Below are positions 52,558-61,259 of a stretch of DNA of 64,000 nt, piece by piece. The stretch is from Streptomyces spororaveus (lineage in GTDB: Bacteria; Actinomycetota; Actinomycetes; Streptomycetales; Streptomycetaceae). Below the pieces are notes generated by a model. The model saw nothing but the letters and a program-made list of their open reading frames with translations. It ran no database searches and was not told where the DNA came from. Positions within the stretch are counted from its first letter, which is position 1, and each line of letters opens with the position of its first letter. Both the position numbers and the translations under genes were made by a program. Location: the NCBI RefSeq assembly GCF_016755875.1, contig NZ_BNED01000005.1, forward strand, positions 5,098,001 to 5,162,000, written 5' to 3'.

Positions 52558-53700
52558 GTCGACGGCCCCGGCGCCGGGCTGGCCAGCAAGGGCCAGTGGG
52601 TCGTCGGCGACACCGTCGCCAAGTCCGTCGGCAAGACGGTCACCGGCTACGCGGTCGCCGACGGCAAAGAGAAGTGGACCGTCAACTTCCCCGCAGAGAT
52701 CTGCGGCATGACCGACCGGACCACCGACGACGGCAAGACCGTCGTCATGTACCGCAACGGCGAGACGGACACCTCCGACTGCAACCAGATCCGGATGATC
52801 GACCTCAAGGCGGGCAAGGAAGGCTGGTCGAAGGAGGTGACGAAGGAGAGCGCCTTCGACATCTTCCTCGACCCCGACCTGGCCCTGACCGGGGACACCG
52901 TCACGGTCAACCGGCTCACCCGCGCCACCGCCTTCCGCGTCAGCACCGGTGACAAGCTCTTCGCCAGCCCGGCCGAGGGCTGCGTGCCCGGCCGCTACGC
53001 CGCCGGCGGCGGCAAGCTGATCGCCGTCGCCACCTGCTACGACGCCGACGGAACCGTCGAGATCCAGGACGCCGACCCGGTCACCGGCAAGAAGACCTGG
53101 ACCAACCGCCTGCCCAAGGGCTGGAAGGTCAACCGGGTCTACTCGGTCGACCCGATCGTCCTCGACCTCGGAAACGAGACGACGAAGGAGCACTCCATCG
53201 TCGTCCTCGGCCCCGACGGCCAGAAGCGCACCACGCTCACCGCCGAGGGCAACTTCTCGCCCGAGTGCAGCGTGAGCTACGACGACGACCTGCAGGGCTG
53301 CGCGACCGCCGTCGCCGACGCGGGCACCCTCTACCTGCCCACCAAGGCCGACCTCGGCAAGGCCAACGAGATCGTCGCCTTCGACCTGGCCACCGGCAAG
53401 GCCAAGTGGCGCGTCCCGGCCGGGGAAGCACGCACCATCGTGCCCCTCAAGGCCGCGAACGGGCAGCTGATCGCCTACCGCCGGGCCGAGACGGACCAAG
53501 GCGGCGAGGTCCTCTCGATCCCGGCCGCCGGCGGCACGCCCACCGCGCTCCTGCGCCACCCTTCGGGCGTCTCCGCCCAGATCGAGAGCACTTTCTACTC
53601 CCCGAAGGTCGACTACGTGGACGGCCGTTTCCTCATCTCCACGACCCGGCTGACGGCCCAGGACAAGGACGAGAAGCTCCTGATGGTCTTCGGCAAGTGA
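52087..53700 (+). CDS. Membrane-anchored beta-propeller (PQQ-like repeat) protein 2
   Basis: A 537-aa paralogue of the preceding gene. The N-terminal 157 residues (cytoplasmic segment, helix, linker) are identical, at DNA level too; the propeller then differs at many positions but keeps length and repeats (DGKEKWTVNFPAEI, KAGKEGWSKEVTKE, VTGKKTWTNRLPKG, ATGKAKWRVPAGE). A second block near 53360-53410 encoding KANEIVAFDLATGKAKWR is again identical to gene 1, so recent gene conversion is likely. Function unknown. Confidence 0.85.
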   Translation: MTELPQPPNQPPTPSGYGHLPGPPQQGYGFAPQGENPYAQQPGCPPQPPTVPQHQVGPGGTGSGGPGPGKAPGRKLILVVAASVAAVLVLGGVGYVAFSGGDKDPEPVAQEPADAKPSGSPSVDKGDGNGDGGGAPTDLNAGRKQGEDKVLWLKTVKVDGPGAGLASKGQWVVGDTVAKSVGKTVTGYAVADGKEKWTVNFPAEICGMTDRTTDDGKTVVMYRNGETDTSDCNQIRMIDLKAGKEGWSKEVTKESAFDIFLDPDLALTGDTVTVNRLTRATAFRVSTGDKLFASPAEGCVPGRYAAGGGKLIAVATCYDADGTVEIQDADPVTGKKTWTNRLPKGWKVNRVYSVDPIVLDLGNETTKEHSIVVLGPDGQKRTTLTAEGNFSPECSVSYDDDLQGCATAVADAGTLYLPTKADLGKANEIVAFDLATGKAKWRVPAGEARTIVPLKAANGQLIAYRRAETDQGGEVLSIPAAGGTPTALLRHPSGVSAQIESTFYSPKVDYVDGRFLISTTRLTAQDKDEKLLMVFGK

Positions 53701-53743
53701 GCACGCGTCCGAGCAGCCGCCCACCGAGAGGCAACAGCAACCG

Positions 53744-55450
53744 ATGAGTATCCCGCCGCCCCCCAGCCAGCCGCCGTCCGGCGGCTTCGGCGCGCCGCAG
53801 GACCCGCCCCCGGGCGGGTTCGGAGCGCCCGTGCCGCCGCCCGGACCGGACGCGCAGCCCGCGTACGGCTACCCGCAGACCGGGCCCGGCTACGGCTACC
53901 CGCAGCAGCCCGGCCCCCCGCCGGCGTACGGCGCGCCCGGTGCGCCCGGCGCCCCCGGTGTTCCCGGCCCGCCCGTGCCCGCCCCCCAGCCCCCGGCCGC
54001 ACGCGCCGGCAACGACAAGCGCACCCAGCTGACGATCGTCGGCGCGGCCCTCCTGGCCGTCGTCCTCATCGTCGGCGGCGGCGTCTGGTACACCTCCGGC
54101 GACAGCGGCGGCGGGGACGACAAGGCCGACAGCAACCCCACCGCCGCCTCCCCGAGCGGCGACAACGCCAAGGGCTACGTGCCCGGCACCGAGCAGGCGC
54201 CCGCCAACACGAAGTCGAAGCCGCTGGCCAACGTGCCGAGCCCGGTCCCGGCCGATGTCGCCGTCGTCGCCGGCTCCTGGCTGACCGACACCACGTACAT
54301 CAAGTCCGACCTGTCGAAGGTCGTCGGCTACAACCTCGTCGACGGCGGCAAGAAGTGGGAGCTGCCCTTCCCCGGCGAGCTCTGCGGCGCCAGCAAGCAC
54401 GTCAGCGACAACAAGGCAGCGGTCATCTTCAAGGCCGCCCAGCCGACGCCCGAGAACAAGTACGTCCAGTGCACCGAGGTCGGCGTCTTCGACCTGGAGA
54501 GCGGCAAGCTCGTCTGGTCCGGCAACGCCAAGAGCGCCACCGGCGGTGACAAGCCCGTCTCCCTCACCAGCGTCACCCTCAGCGGCAACACCGTCGCCGC
54601 GGCCGGCATCTCCGCGGGCGGCGCCGCCTGGAGCCTCGCCGACGGCAAGTCCCTGTGGCTGCCCAAGATCGACAACGAAGGCTGCCGCGACGTCGGCTAC
54701 GCCGGAGGCGAGGCCCTCGCCGCCATCCGCAAGTGCGGCCAGAGCCCCAACTACACGCTCTACGGGCAGCTCCTCGACCCGGCCACCGGCGCGCCCACCG
54801 CCTCGTACAAGCTCTCGCCGGGCATCGAGGACGCGAACATCGTCGCCACCAAGCCCCTGATCGTGGCCGCCGACGTCGGCAAGACGGCGAAGAACGCCAC
54901 GGGCATCAGCGACCTCTTCGTCGTCGACCCCAAGGGCGAGCTCAAGGCCCGCATCCCGCTCGCCTCCGGGGACTTCGGCGCCAAGTGCGGAACCGAGGTC
55001 GAGAAGTGCTCGAACATGGTGGTCGGCAACGGCAGGATCTACCTGCCGTCGTACGAGCACCAGGGCCAGACCTCCAGCGGCCGCACCAACGAGCTGCTCT
55101 CCTTCGACCTGGAGACCGGCAAGCAGACCACCGACCGCGCCGACGCGGGCGAGCGGTTCACGATGTCGCCGCTGCGCATGGACGGGTCGAACATCATCGC
55201 CTACAAGTACCCCCCGTACGACAAGGGCGGCCAGATCGTCAGCATCGACAGCAGGACGATGAAGGAGACCGTCCTCATGACGAACCCGGAGGACAAGGCG
55301 AGCCAGCGCGCCGAGACCGGCTTCTCGCCCGACTACTCCGAGTACCGCTACCACAAGGGCAAGTTCTTCATCTCGCGCATGATGGTCTCCAAGCCGTACT
55401 CGGCCAAGGCCGACCCGGACTACCTCTTCGTCTCCTTCACCGCGAGCTGA
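53744..55450 (+). CDS. Membrane-anchored beta-propeller (PQQ-like repeat) protein 3
   Basis: A 568-aa member of the same set but older: its cytoplasmic N terminus is Pro/Gly/Tyr-rich with different repeats (PPSGGFGAPQDPPPGGFGAP), then a helix (LTIVGAALLAVVLIVGGGVW near 100-120) and a propeller with DGGKKWELPFPGEL, ESGKLVWSGNAKS and ADGKSLWLPKIDN. It follows gene 2 by 43 bp with GAGAGG upstream of the ATG, so 2 and 3 may be co-transcribed. A hairpin follows. Confidence 0.85.
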   Translation: MSIPPPPSQPPSGGFGAPQDPPPGGFGAPVPPPGPDAQPAYGYPQTGPGYGYPQQPGPPPAYGAPGAPGAPGVPGPPVPAPQPPAARAGNDKRTQLTIVGAALLAVVLIVGGGVWYTSGDSGGGDDKADSNPTAASPSGDNAKGYVPGTEQAPANTKSKPLANVPSPVPADVAVVAGSWLTDTTYIKSDLSKVVGYNLVDGGKKWELPFPGELCGASKHVSDNKAAVIFKAAQPTPENKYVQCTEVGVFDLESGKLVWSGNAKSATGGDKPVSLTSVTLSGNTVAAAGISAGGAAWSLADGKSLWLPKIDNEGCRDVGYAGGEALAAIRKCGQSPNYTLYGQLLDPATGAPTASYKLSPGIEDANIVATKPLIVAADVGKTAKNATGISDLFVVDPKGELKARIPLASGDFGAKCGTEVEKCSNMVVGNGRIYLPSYEHQGQTSSGRTNELLSFDLETGKQTTDRADAGERFTMSPLRMDGSNIIAYKYPPYDKGGQIVSIDSRTMKETVLMTNPEDKASQRAETGFSPDYSEYRYHKGKFFISRMMVSKPYSAKADPDYLFVSFTAS

Positions 55451-55483
55451 CGCGACCCGCGCCGATATCGCACAGCACCGCCG

Positions 55484-55519
55484 AAAGCCCCCGAACGGTC
55501 CGTACCGATCGGGGGCTTC
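55484..55519 (+). terminator. Terminator after the beta-propeller genes
   Basis: AAGCCCCCGA (55485-55494) pairs with TCGGGGGCTT (55509-55518), with CGGT/ACCG pairing inside and CTTCTG after. 34 bp past the stop codon. Confidence 0.75.
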
Positions 55520-55593
55520 TGCGCGGTATCCCCCGCGCTCCGTCGAACAAGCGTGTAGCTTGCCGGGTCAGAAGGGTGGGGGGTGGTTCCTCG

Positions 55594-56286
55594 ATGGGCG
55601 TACGGGTCGTGGTGGTCGACGACCACCGGCTGCTGGCCGAGGCACTGGCCTCTGCCCTGAAGCTGCGCGGCCACCGGGTGCTGGCCGCCGCGGCACCGGC
55701 GGCGGGCGCCGCCGAGCTGGTCATCAGCCGCGCGCCGGAGGTGTGCCTCCTCGGCACCGCCACCCCCGCCGAGCCCGGGGTCTTCGAGCCCGTCGTACGC
55801 ATCAAGCGGGAGCGCCCGCAGATCGCCGTGGTCGTCCTCGGCCCGGTGCCCAGCCCGCGCGGGATCGCCGCCGCCTTCGCCGCCGGCGCCTCGGGGTACG
55901 TACGCCAGGACGAGCGGATCGAGGGCGTGGAGCGGGCCCTGGCCAAGGCCAGGGCGGGTGAGGTGGCGATCGCCCCGCAGCTGCTGCAGGGGGCCTTCGC
56001 GGAGCTCCTGAACCCCGCCGCGCAGCCCGACGACGAGGGCAGCCGGCTCCTGCGGCTGCTCACCCCGCGCGAGGTGGAGGTGCTCGTCCGGGTCGCCGAG
56101 GGCGAGGACACCCGGCTGATCGCCGCGGGCATGGAGATCGCCCCGAGCACCGCCCGTACGCACGTGCAGCGGGTGCTGATGAAGCTGGGTGTGGGATCGA
56201 GGCTGGAGGCGGCCGCGCTGGCCGCCCGCACCGGTCTGCTGGACCGGGCGCTGCCCACGCTGCCGCCGGCCGCCGCGCACGGCTGA
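55594..56286 (+). CDS. LuxR/NarL-type response regulator with degenerate receiver domain
   Basis: A 230-aa DNA-binding regulator. The receiver starts normally ([16 protein letters not shown], acidic pair D9-D10), but the phospho-acceptor position, usually Asp in LLD, is Gly: [12 protein letters not shown] (G54), and the conserved switch Lys is replaced (SGYVRQDE). The C-terminal helix-turn-helix is intact ([20 protein letters not shown] then [20 protein letters not shown]). It is therefore probably phosphorylation-independent. There is no histidine kinase nearby. ATG at 55594 follows a GGGGGGTGG stretch. Confidence 0.85.
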   Translation: MGVRVVVVDDHRLLAEALASALKLRGHRVLAAAAPAAGAAELVISRAPEVCLLGTATPAEPGVFEPVVRIKRERPQIAVVVLGPVPSPRGIAAAFAAGASGYVRQDERIEGVERALAKARAGEVAIAPQLLQGAFAELLNPAAQPDDEGSRLLRLLTPREVEVLVRVAEGEDTRLIAAGMEIAPSTARTHVQRVLMKLGVGSRLEAAALAARTGLLDRALPTLPPAAAHG

Positions 56287-56398
56287 CGTACGGGCCGGGG
56301 CGGGCTCGGATTTCCCCGTGGGCGCGGAATCGGGTAAGCCAGTGTCCCAAGCACGCGCACGCACCCGCGCGTGCTCCCCCGCGAGAGGCAGTAGGCGA

Positions 56399-57358
56399 GT
56401 GAGCAAGTACCTGGTAACCGGTGGCGCCGGATACGTCGGCAGCGTCGTCGCGGCCCACCTTCTGGAGGCCGGGCACGAGGTGACCGTCCTCGACGACCTG
56501 AGCACGGGGTTTCGCGCCGGGGTCCCGCAGGGCGCCGCCTTCATCGAGGGCCGGATCCAGGACGCCGCCCGCCACCTGGACTCCTCCTACGAGGCGGTGC
56601 TGCACTTCGCGGCCTCCTCGCAGGTCGGCGAGTCCGTCGTGAACCCGGGCAAGTACTGGGAGAACAACGTCGGCGGGACGCTGGCCCTGCTGGCCGCGAT
56701 GCGCGGCGCGGGCGTGCGCAAGCTCGTGTTCTCCTCCACCGCCGCCACCTACGGGGAGCCGACGGAAGGCCTGCTGACCGAGTCCTCGGTGACCGCGCCG
56801 ACCAACCCGTACGGCGCGTCGAAGCTGGCCGTCGACCACATGATCGCGGGGGAGTGCGTGGCGCACGGCCTGGCCGCGGTGTCCCTGCGCTACTTCAACG
56901 TGGCCGGGGCCTACGGGCAGTTCGGCGAGCGCCACACCCCCGAGACGCACCTGATCCCGCTGGTCCTCCAGGTCGCGCTGGGCGAGCGGGAGTCGATCTC
57001 GGTGTTCGGCGAGGACTACCCGACCCCGGACGGCACCTGCGTACGCGACTACATCCACGTCGCCGACCTGGCGGAGGCCCACCTGGCCGCCCTGCGGGTC
57101 GCCGCCGGCGGGGAGCACCTGATCTGCAACCTCGGCAACGGCAGCGGCTTCTCGGTCCGCGAGGTCGTCGAGACCGTCCGCAAGGTCACCGGCCGGGAGA
57201 TCCCCGAGGTGGTCGCGCCGCGCCGGGCCGGCGACCCGGCGATGCTCGTCGCCTCCGCGCGCACGGCCCACGAGCGCCTCGGCTGGACCCCGAGCCGCTC
57301 GGACCTCACCGGGATCATCACGGACGCGTGGAACTTCGCGCGTACGCACGCCTCCTGA
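56399..57358 (+). CDS. galE: UDP-glucose 4-epimerase
   Basis: Interconverts UDP-glucose and UDP-galactose, giving galactosyl donors for envelope glycans and allowing galactose use. The 319-aa SDR has [20 protein letters not shown] (NAD-binding GxxGxxG) at residue 4, [11 protein letters not shown] near 120 with the catalytic Ser/Thr, [13 protein letters not shown] near 143 with Tyr-x-x-x-Lys and [17 protein letters not shown] near 168. GTG at 56399. It stands alone, not in a galTEK operon, flanked by two response regulator genes. Confidence 0.9.
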   Translation: MSKYLVTGGAGYVGSVVAAHLLEAGHEVTVLDDLSTGFRAGVPQGAAFIEGRIQDAARHLDSSYEAVLHFAASSQVGESVVNPGKYWENNVGGTLALLAAMRGAGVRKLVFSSTAATYGEPTEGLLTESSVTAPTNPYGASKLAVDHMIAGECVAHGLAAVSLRYFNVAGAYGQFGERHTPETHLIPLVLQVALGERESISVFGEDYPTPDGTCVRDYIHVADLAEAHLAALRVAAGGEHLICNLGNGSGFSVREVVETVRKVTGREIPEVVAPRRAGDPAMLVASARTAHERLGWTPSRSDLTGIITDAWNFARTHAS

Positions 57359-57427
57359 ACCTCCTGGGCCTCCCGGACCTCCGGTGTCCGCCCCGGGCCC
57401 TCGTCCGGACCGTGCCCATGCCCTGCG

Positions 57428-57459
57428 CGCCCCCCGCACCCCGACCGGTGCGGGGGGCG
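57428..57459 (+). terminator. Terminator after galE
   Basis: CGCCCCCCGCACC pairs perfectly (13 bp) with GGTGCGGGGGGCG across a 6-base loop, 69 bp after the galE stop. Confidence 0.75.
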
Positions 57460-57871
57460 TGTGCGTTCCGGCCGTGCGCTGTGGATGGGCGCCGTGCGCG
57501 GGCGCCCGGCGTGCACACGCCGGGTGAAATGCCCCCCGTGCAACTGCCCGCGGCACACGCCGGTACCGAAGCCGTCATCAGGACCTCCGGGGCGGGCGAT
57601 TTCAAGCCACCGCCAAGCCGGTTCGCAGCGCCCGCGTCGGAAAATCCCGAGGAAAACTTCTGCTATTCGGCCAACCGCCGGACGCCCCCGGCCCTACGCT
57701 GATGCGTGACACCGGTGGGGGCCGGTGTTGATTCAGGGGTCGAGACAAGTCGGGTACGTCGTCCGGTCCGGGGTAGTGCAGAGATGTCACGGCGGCGGCC
57801 GGGGCAGCTGCGGATCACCCGGTCCGGGCGCCGTACCCGCCGTCGTCCGTTCCCCTACCCTTGGGGGTTTT
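57460..57871. other. Intergenic region before the second response regulator
   Basis: About 410 bp without a convincing gene; the short open frames here have Arg/Pro-rich products unlike real proteins. Towards its end a GGGGG run serves as ribosome site for the GTG at 57872. Base composition dips around 57600-57730, suggesting the promoter lies there, but no -35/-10 pair could be fixed. Confidence 0.35.
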
Positions 57872-58639
57872 GTGGTTCGTATCCGGGTTCTCGTCGTCGA
57901 CGATCACCGCATCTTCGCCGAATCGCTCGCAGCCGCGCTCGCGGCCGAGCCGGACGTGGACGTGTCCGCGGCCGGCAGCGGCCCCGCCGCGCTGCGCTGC
58001 CTCGAACGCGCGGCGGCCGAGGGCCGGCGCTTCGACGTCCTGCTGGTCGACGCCGATCTCGGCGCGGTCCCGGGGGCCGTGCCCGCCCAGCGGGAGTCCG
58101 GCTCCGGGCCACCGCATCCCGGCTCGGACGGGATCGCGCTGGTCGCAGGGGTGCGGGTGACCCACCCCGGGGTCCGTACGGTCGTGCTCGCCGAGCGCGA
58201 CGACCCCCGCCGGGCCGCCCTCGCGCTCCAGGCGGGAGCCTCGGGATGGGTGGCGAAGGACTGCTCGCTCTCCCGGCTGCTGGCCGTGATCCGCGGGGTC
58301 CTGCGCGAGGAGACCCACCTGCCGCCCGCCCTGCTCACCGGGGTGCTCCGGGAACTGACGGCGGCGCGCAAGCACCGTACGGACAGCGAACGGCTGGTGG
58401 AGTCGCTGACCCCGCGCGAACACGAGGTGCTGCGCTGCATGGTGGCGGGGCTGGGCCGCAAGGACGTGGCGGCGAGGCTGTTCCTGTCCCCGCACACGGT
58501 CCGCACGCACATGCAGAACGTGCTGGGCAAGCTCGGGGTGCACTCCACGCTGGCCGCGGTGGCACTGGCCCGGCGGGCCGGCGTACGACCGGCGGACCTA
58601 GCCGGGGATGTTGTCGAACGGAGCGGTCAACTGGCGTAG
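57872..58639 (+). CDS. LuxR/NarL-type response regulator with receiver-loop insertion
   Basis: A 255-aa regulator. The receiver opens RIRVLVVDDHRIFAESL with the acidic pair D10-D11, and the phospho-acceptor is D60 in FDVLLVDADLG. Right after it is an extra segment of about 20 residues (AVPAQRESGSGPPHPG) before the usual DGIAL, lengthening the loop beside the active site. The effector domain is complete (SLTPREHEVLRCMVAGLGRK then SPHTVRTHMQNVLGKLGV). No sensor kinase is adjacent. The last 42 bp overlap the converging MarR gene. Confidence 0.85.
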   Translation: MVRIRVLVVDDHRIFAESLAAALAAEPDVDVSAAGSGPAALRCLERAAAEGRRFDVLLVDADLGAVPGAVPAQRESGSGPPHPGSDGIALVAGVRVTHPGVRTVVLAERDDPRRAALALQAGASGWVAKDCSLSRLLAVIRGVLREETHLPPALLTGVLRELTAARKHRTDSERLVESLTPREHEVLRCMVAGLGRKDVAARLFLSPHTVRTHMQNVLGKLGVHSTLAAVALARRAGVRPADLAGDVVERSGQLA

Positions 58640-59095
58640 CAGCCCGGCGAGATCGCCGCGCTGGTTCTGGGAGAGCTGGGCCAGGATCGCCCGTTCCTGG
58701 GCCAGCAGCCCGGCAAGGGCCTGGTCGGCGCGGTCCCGGCCCTCGGGGGTGAGTCGCACCAGGACCCCCCGGCGGTCGCTGGGGTCCGGGAGCCGTTCGA
58801 CGAGGCCCTTCTTGGCGAGCCGGTCGATGCGGTTGGTCATGGTGCCCGAGGTGACCAGCGTCTGGGTCAACAGCTGGCCGGGGGAGAGCTGGTAGGGCGC
58901 ACCGGCGCGGCGCAGCGAGGTCAGGACGTCGAACTCCCACGGCTCCAGGCCGTGCTCGGAGAAGGCCAGCCTGCGGGCGCGGTCGAGGTGGCGCGCGAGC
59001 CTGCTGACGCGGCTCAGTACCTCGAGCGGTTCCACGTCGAGGTCAGGGCGTTCCCGCCGCCATGCCGCCACCAGTCGGTCGACCTCGTCCTCCAT
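58598..59095 (-). CDS. tamR: MarR family regulator, TamR-like
   Basis: A 165-aa winged-helix repressor: helix region WEFDVLTSLRRAGAPYQLSP near residue 52, recognition helix LVTSGTMTNRIDRLAKKGLV near 82 and the wing DPSDRRGVLVRLTPEGR near 107. Divergent from a trans-aconitate methyltransferase gene and facing MarR-type boxes, it matches TamR of S. coelicolor, which derepresses tam when citrate or trans-aconitate accumulates. ATG at 59095 lacks a clear ribosome site. Confidence 0.85.
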   Translation of the reverse strand: MEDEVDRLVAAWRRERPDLDVEPLEVLSRVSRLARHLDRARRLAFSEHGLEPWEFDVLTSLRRAGAPYQLSPGQLLTQTLVTSGTMTNRIDRLAKKGLVERLPDPSDRRGVLVRLTPEGRDRADQALAGLLAQERAILAQLSQNQRGDLAGLLRQLTAPFDNIPG

Positions 59096-59143
59096 GCCGA
59101 TCAGTGTAAGGGGTCTGTCGATGTGAAGTCTCTTCATACCGAG

Positions 59144-59176
59144 TATCTCGATCACGAGTATCTTGACATCGAGATA
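59144..59176. promoter_or_regulatory. Putative TamR operator(s)
   Basis: TATCTTGACATCGAGATA (59159-59176) is an 18-bp inverted repeat with one mismatch, typical of MarR-family sites. Just beside it, at 59147-59158, CTCGATCACGAG is a second short palindrome. They lie between the divergent tamR and tam starts, 81 bp from tam, and the first overlaps a TTGACA -35-like sequence. Confidence 0.7.
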
Positions 59177-59256
59177 TAAATGAAGCGAGCATGGGGCATG
59201 GAGGGGGCCGGAACGGATTCCGCTTCCGATCGCCCCGCCAGCAGGGAGGCTCGAAC

Positions 59257-60114
59257 ATGTATTCCGATACCGCGCGCGCCGGGACCCCCACGTCCACCGC
59301 GCCATCCGCCCCCACCTGGGATCCCCAGCAGTACCTCCGGCACTCGGGCCACCGCACACGGCCCTTCCTCGACCTGCTCACCCGCATACCCGAGCTCCCC
59401 CACCGTCCCGCCCGTATCGCCGACCTCGGCTGCGGCCCCGGCAACGTCACCACCCTCCTCACCGAACGCTGGCCCGAGGCCCGCGTCACCGGTTTCGACC
59501 TCTCCCCCGAGATGCTCCACCGCGCCGGGGAGGAGCACGCCGGGCCCACGCCCGGCGGCGGCAGCCTCGACTTCCGCCACGGCGACCTCGCCACCTGGCT
59601 GCCCGAGGAGCCCTACGACCTGATCGTCTCCAACGCCGCGCTCCAGTGGGTCCCGAACCACCCCGGCTCCTTCGGTGCCTGGATCAACGGACTGCGCCCC
59701 GGCGGCACCTTCGCCTTCCAGATCCCCGGCAACTTCACGGCACCCAGCCACGCCCTCCTCGCGCAGCAGTGCGACACCCCGCGCTGGCGGTCCCGGCTCG
59801 CCGGCCACGGCGCCCGTTACATCCACCTCCTCGAACCCGCCGAATACCTCGCCCGGTTCACCGAGCTCGGCTGCGAGGCCGACATCTGGGAGACCACCTA
59901 CCACCAGCTGCTCCAGGGCCCCGACCCCGTGCTCGACTGGGTCAAGGGCACCGCCCTGCGGCCCGTCCTCACCGCCCTCGGCGACGACCGCGACGCCGTG
60001 GACGCCTTCCTCACCGAATACCGCGACCGGCTGCGCGCGGCCTACCCGACCGGCCCGCGCGGCACCGTCTTCCCGTTCCGCCGCATCTTCGCCGTAGCCC
60101 GCAAGGAGGCATGA
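59257..60114 (+). CDS. tam: Trans-aconitate 2-methyltransferase
   Basis: SAM-dependent enzyme that methylates trans-aconitate, an inhibitor of aconitase, and so detoxifies it. The 285-aa protein has RIADLGCGPGNVTTLLTERW near residue 52 (SAM motif I), VTGFDLSPEMLHRA near 77 and SNAALQWVPNHPGSFGAW near 125, a Tam signature. GGGAGG lies 8 bases before the ATG at 59257, making the longer in-frame start unlikely. Its stop overlaps the next gene by ATGA. Confidence 0.9.
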   Translation: MYSDTARAGTPTSTAPSAPTWDPQQYLRHSGHRTRPFLDLLTRIPELPHRPARIADLGCGPGNVTTLLTERWPEARVTGFDLSPEMLHRAGEEHAGPTPGGGSLDFRHGDLATWLPEEPYDLIVSNAALQWVPNHPGSFGAWINGLRPGGTFAFQIPGNFTAPSHALLAQQCDTPRWRSRLAGHGARYIHLLEPAEYLARFTELGCEADIWETTYHQLLQGPDPVLDWVKGTALRPVLTALGDDRDAVDAFLTEYRDRLRAAYPTGPRGTVFPFRRIFAVARKEA

Positions 60115-60509
60115 CCGTGCTGACCGCCGTCGACCACGTACAACTCGCCGCGCCGCCGGACTCGGAGGACCGGCTCCGCGCGTACTACACCGACGTCCTC
60201 GGCATGACCGAGATCCCCAAGCCGCCCGTCCTCGCCGCCCGCGGGGGCTGCTGGTTCGCCGCCGGTCCGGTCCAGCTGCACCTCGGCGTCGAAGAGGACT
60301 TCCGGCCCGCCCGCAAGGCCCATCCGGGGCTCAGGGTGACCGACATCGAGGCGTACGCGAGCAGACTGCGGGAGCGGGGGGCCACGGTCGTCTGGGACGA
60401 CAACCTGCCGGGCCACCGCCGCTTCTACTCGGAAGACCCCGTCGGCAACCGGCTCGAATTCCTGGAACGCCACCACCCGGAACCCGCGGCGCCGGAACCC
60501 TGCGCCTGA
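60111..60509 (+). CDS. VOC/glyoxalase family protein
   Basis: A 132-aa single vicinal-oxygen-chelate domain. The first metal-binding His is in AVDHVQLAAPP (residue 9), then LRAYYTDVLGMTEIPKPP, a second His in VQLHLGVEEDF, and the last acidic ligand in DPVGNRLEFLE near 117, so the metal site looks intact. Family members act on glutathione or mycothiol adducts, bleomycin-type drugs or small acids. Coupled to tam by an ATGA overlap, so it shares TamR control, but its substrate is unknown. Confidence 0.83.
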   Translation: MTVLTAVDHVQLAAPPDSEDRLRAYYTDVLGMTEIPKPPVLAARGGCWFAAGPVQLHLGVEEDFRPARKAHPGLRVTDIEAYASRLRERGATVVWDDNLPGHRRFYSEDPVGNRLEFLERHHPEPAAPEPCA

Positions 60510-60519
60510 GACGCACCGC

Positions 60520-60565
60520 ACGACGGCGCCCCGCCACCGGATCTCCGGTGACGGGGCGCCGTCGT
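60520..60565. terminator. Bidirectional terminator hairpin
   Basis: Arms 60520-60540 and 60545-60565 are complementary at 20 of 21 positions (ACGACGGCGCCCCG core) around an ATCT loop, between converging VOC and TetR genes. Confidence 0.8.
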
Positions 60566-60584
60566 CGTACCGCGGACTCCGCGC

Positions 60585-61259
60585 TCAGTTCTTGCGCCGG
60601 CCCACCAGCTGCGGCTTCGACTCCAGCCCGTCCAGCCCGTGCCAGGCCAGGTTCACCAGGTGCGCCGCCACCTCCGCCTTCTTGGGCCGGCGCACGTCCA
60701 GCCACCACTGCCCGGTCAGCGCCACCATCCCGACCAGCGCCTGCGCGTACAGCGGCGCCAGCTTCGGGTCGAAGCCCCGCGCCTTGAACTCCAGACCCAG
60801 GATGTCCTCGACCTGAGTGGCGATATCGCTGATCAGCGACGCGAACGTGCCCGTCGACTGCGCGACCGGCGAATCCCGCACGAGGATCCGGAAACCGTCC
60901 GTGTACGACTCGATGTAGTCCAGCAGCGCGAACGCCGCCTGCTCCAGCAGCTCCCGCGGGTGCCCGGCCGTCAGCGCACCCGTCACCCCGTCCAGCAGCT
61001 GGCGCATCTCCCGGTCCACGACGACCGCGTACAGCCCCTCCTTGCCGCCGAAGTGCTCGTACACCACCGGCTTGGACACCCCGGCCTTCGCCGCGATCTC
61101 CTCCACCGAGGTGCCTTCGAAGCCCTTCTCCGCGAACAGGGTCCGGCCGATGTCCAGCAGTTGCTGGCGCCGCTCCGCGCCCGTCATCCGTACCCGGCGG
61201 CCGCGCCTGGGCTTGTCGCTGCTGGAATTACTGCCGTCGATCGCCACGCCCCCCATCAT
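60585..61259 (-). CDS. TetR/AcrR family regulator
   Basis: A 224-aa repressor. Residues 27-75 are the DNA-binding domain (RRQQLLDIGRTLFAEKGFEG then EEIAAKAGVSKPVVYEHFGG), followed by a helical ligand domain (LLEQAAFALLDYIESYTDGF). The start ATG at 61259 overlaps the stop of the desaturase gene (ATGA), with no ribosome site, so it is translated from the desaturase mRNA. Together they resemble DesT/FasR-type control of unsaturated fatty-acid synthesis: the regulator would sense acyl-CoA and control its own operon. GTG at 61247 behind a GGGGGG run is an alternative start. Confidence 0.87.
   Translation of the reverse strand: MMGGVAIDGSNSSSDKPRRGRRVRMTGAERRQQLLDIGRTLFAEKGFEGTSVEEIAAKAGVSKPVVYEHFGGKEGLYAVVVDREMRQLLDGVTGALTAGHPRELLEQAAFALLDYIESYTDGFRILVRDSPVAQSTGTFASLISDIATQVEDILGLEFKARGFDPKLAPLYAQALVGMVALTGQWWLDVRRPKKAEVAAHLVNLAWHGLDGLESKPQLVGRRKN

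Noticed and set aside
57460..57790. Short open frames on both strands between galE and the second response regulator
   Set aside because: Arg/Pro/Ser-rich translations without ribosome sites or codon bias.
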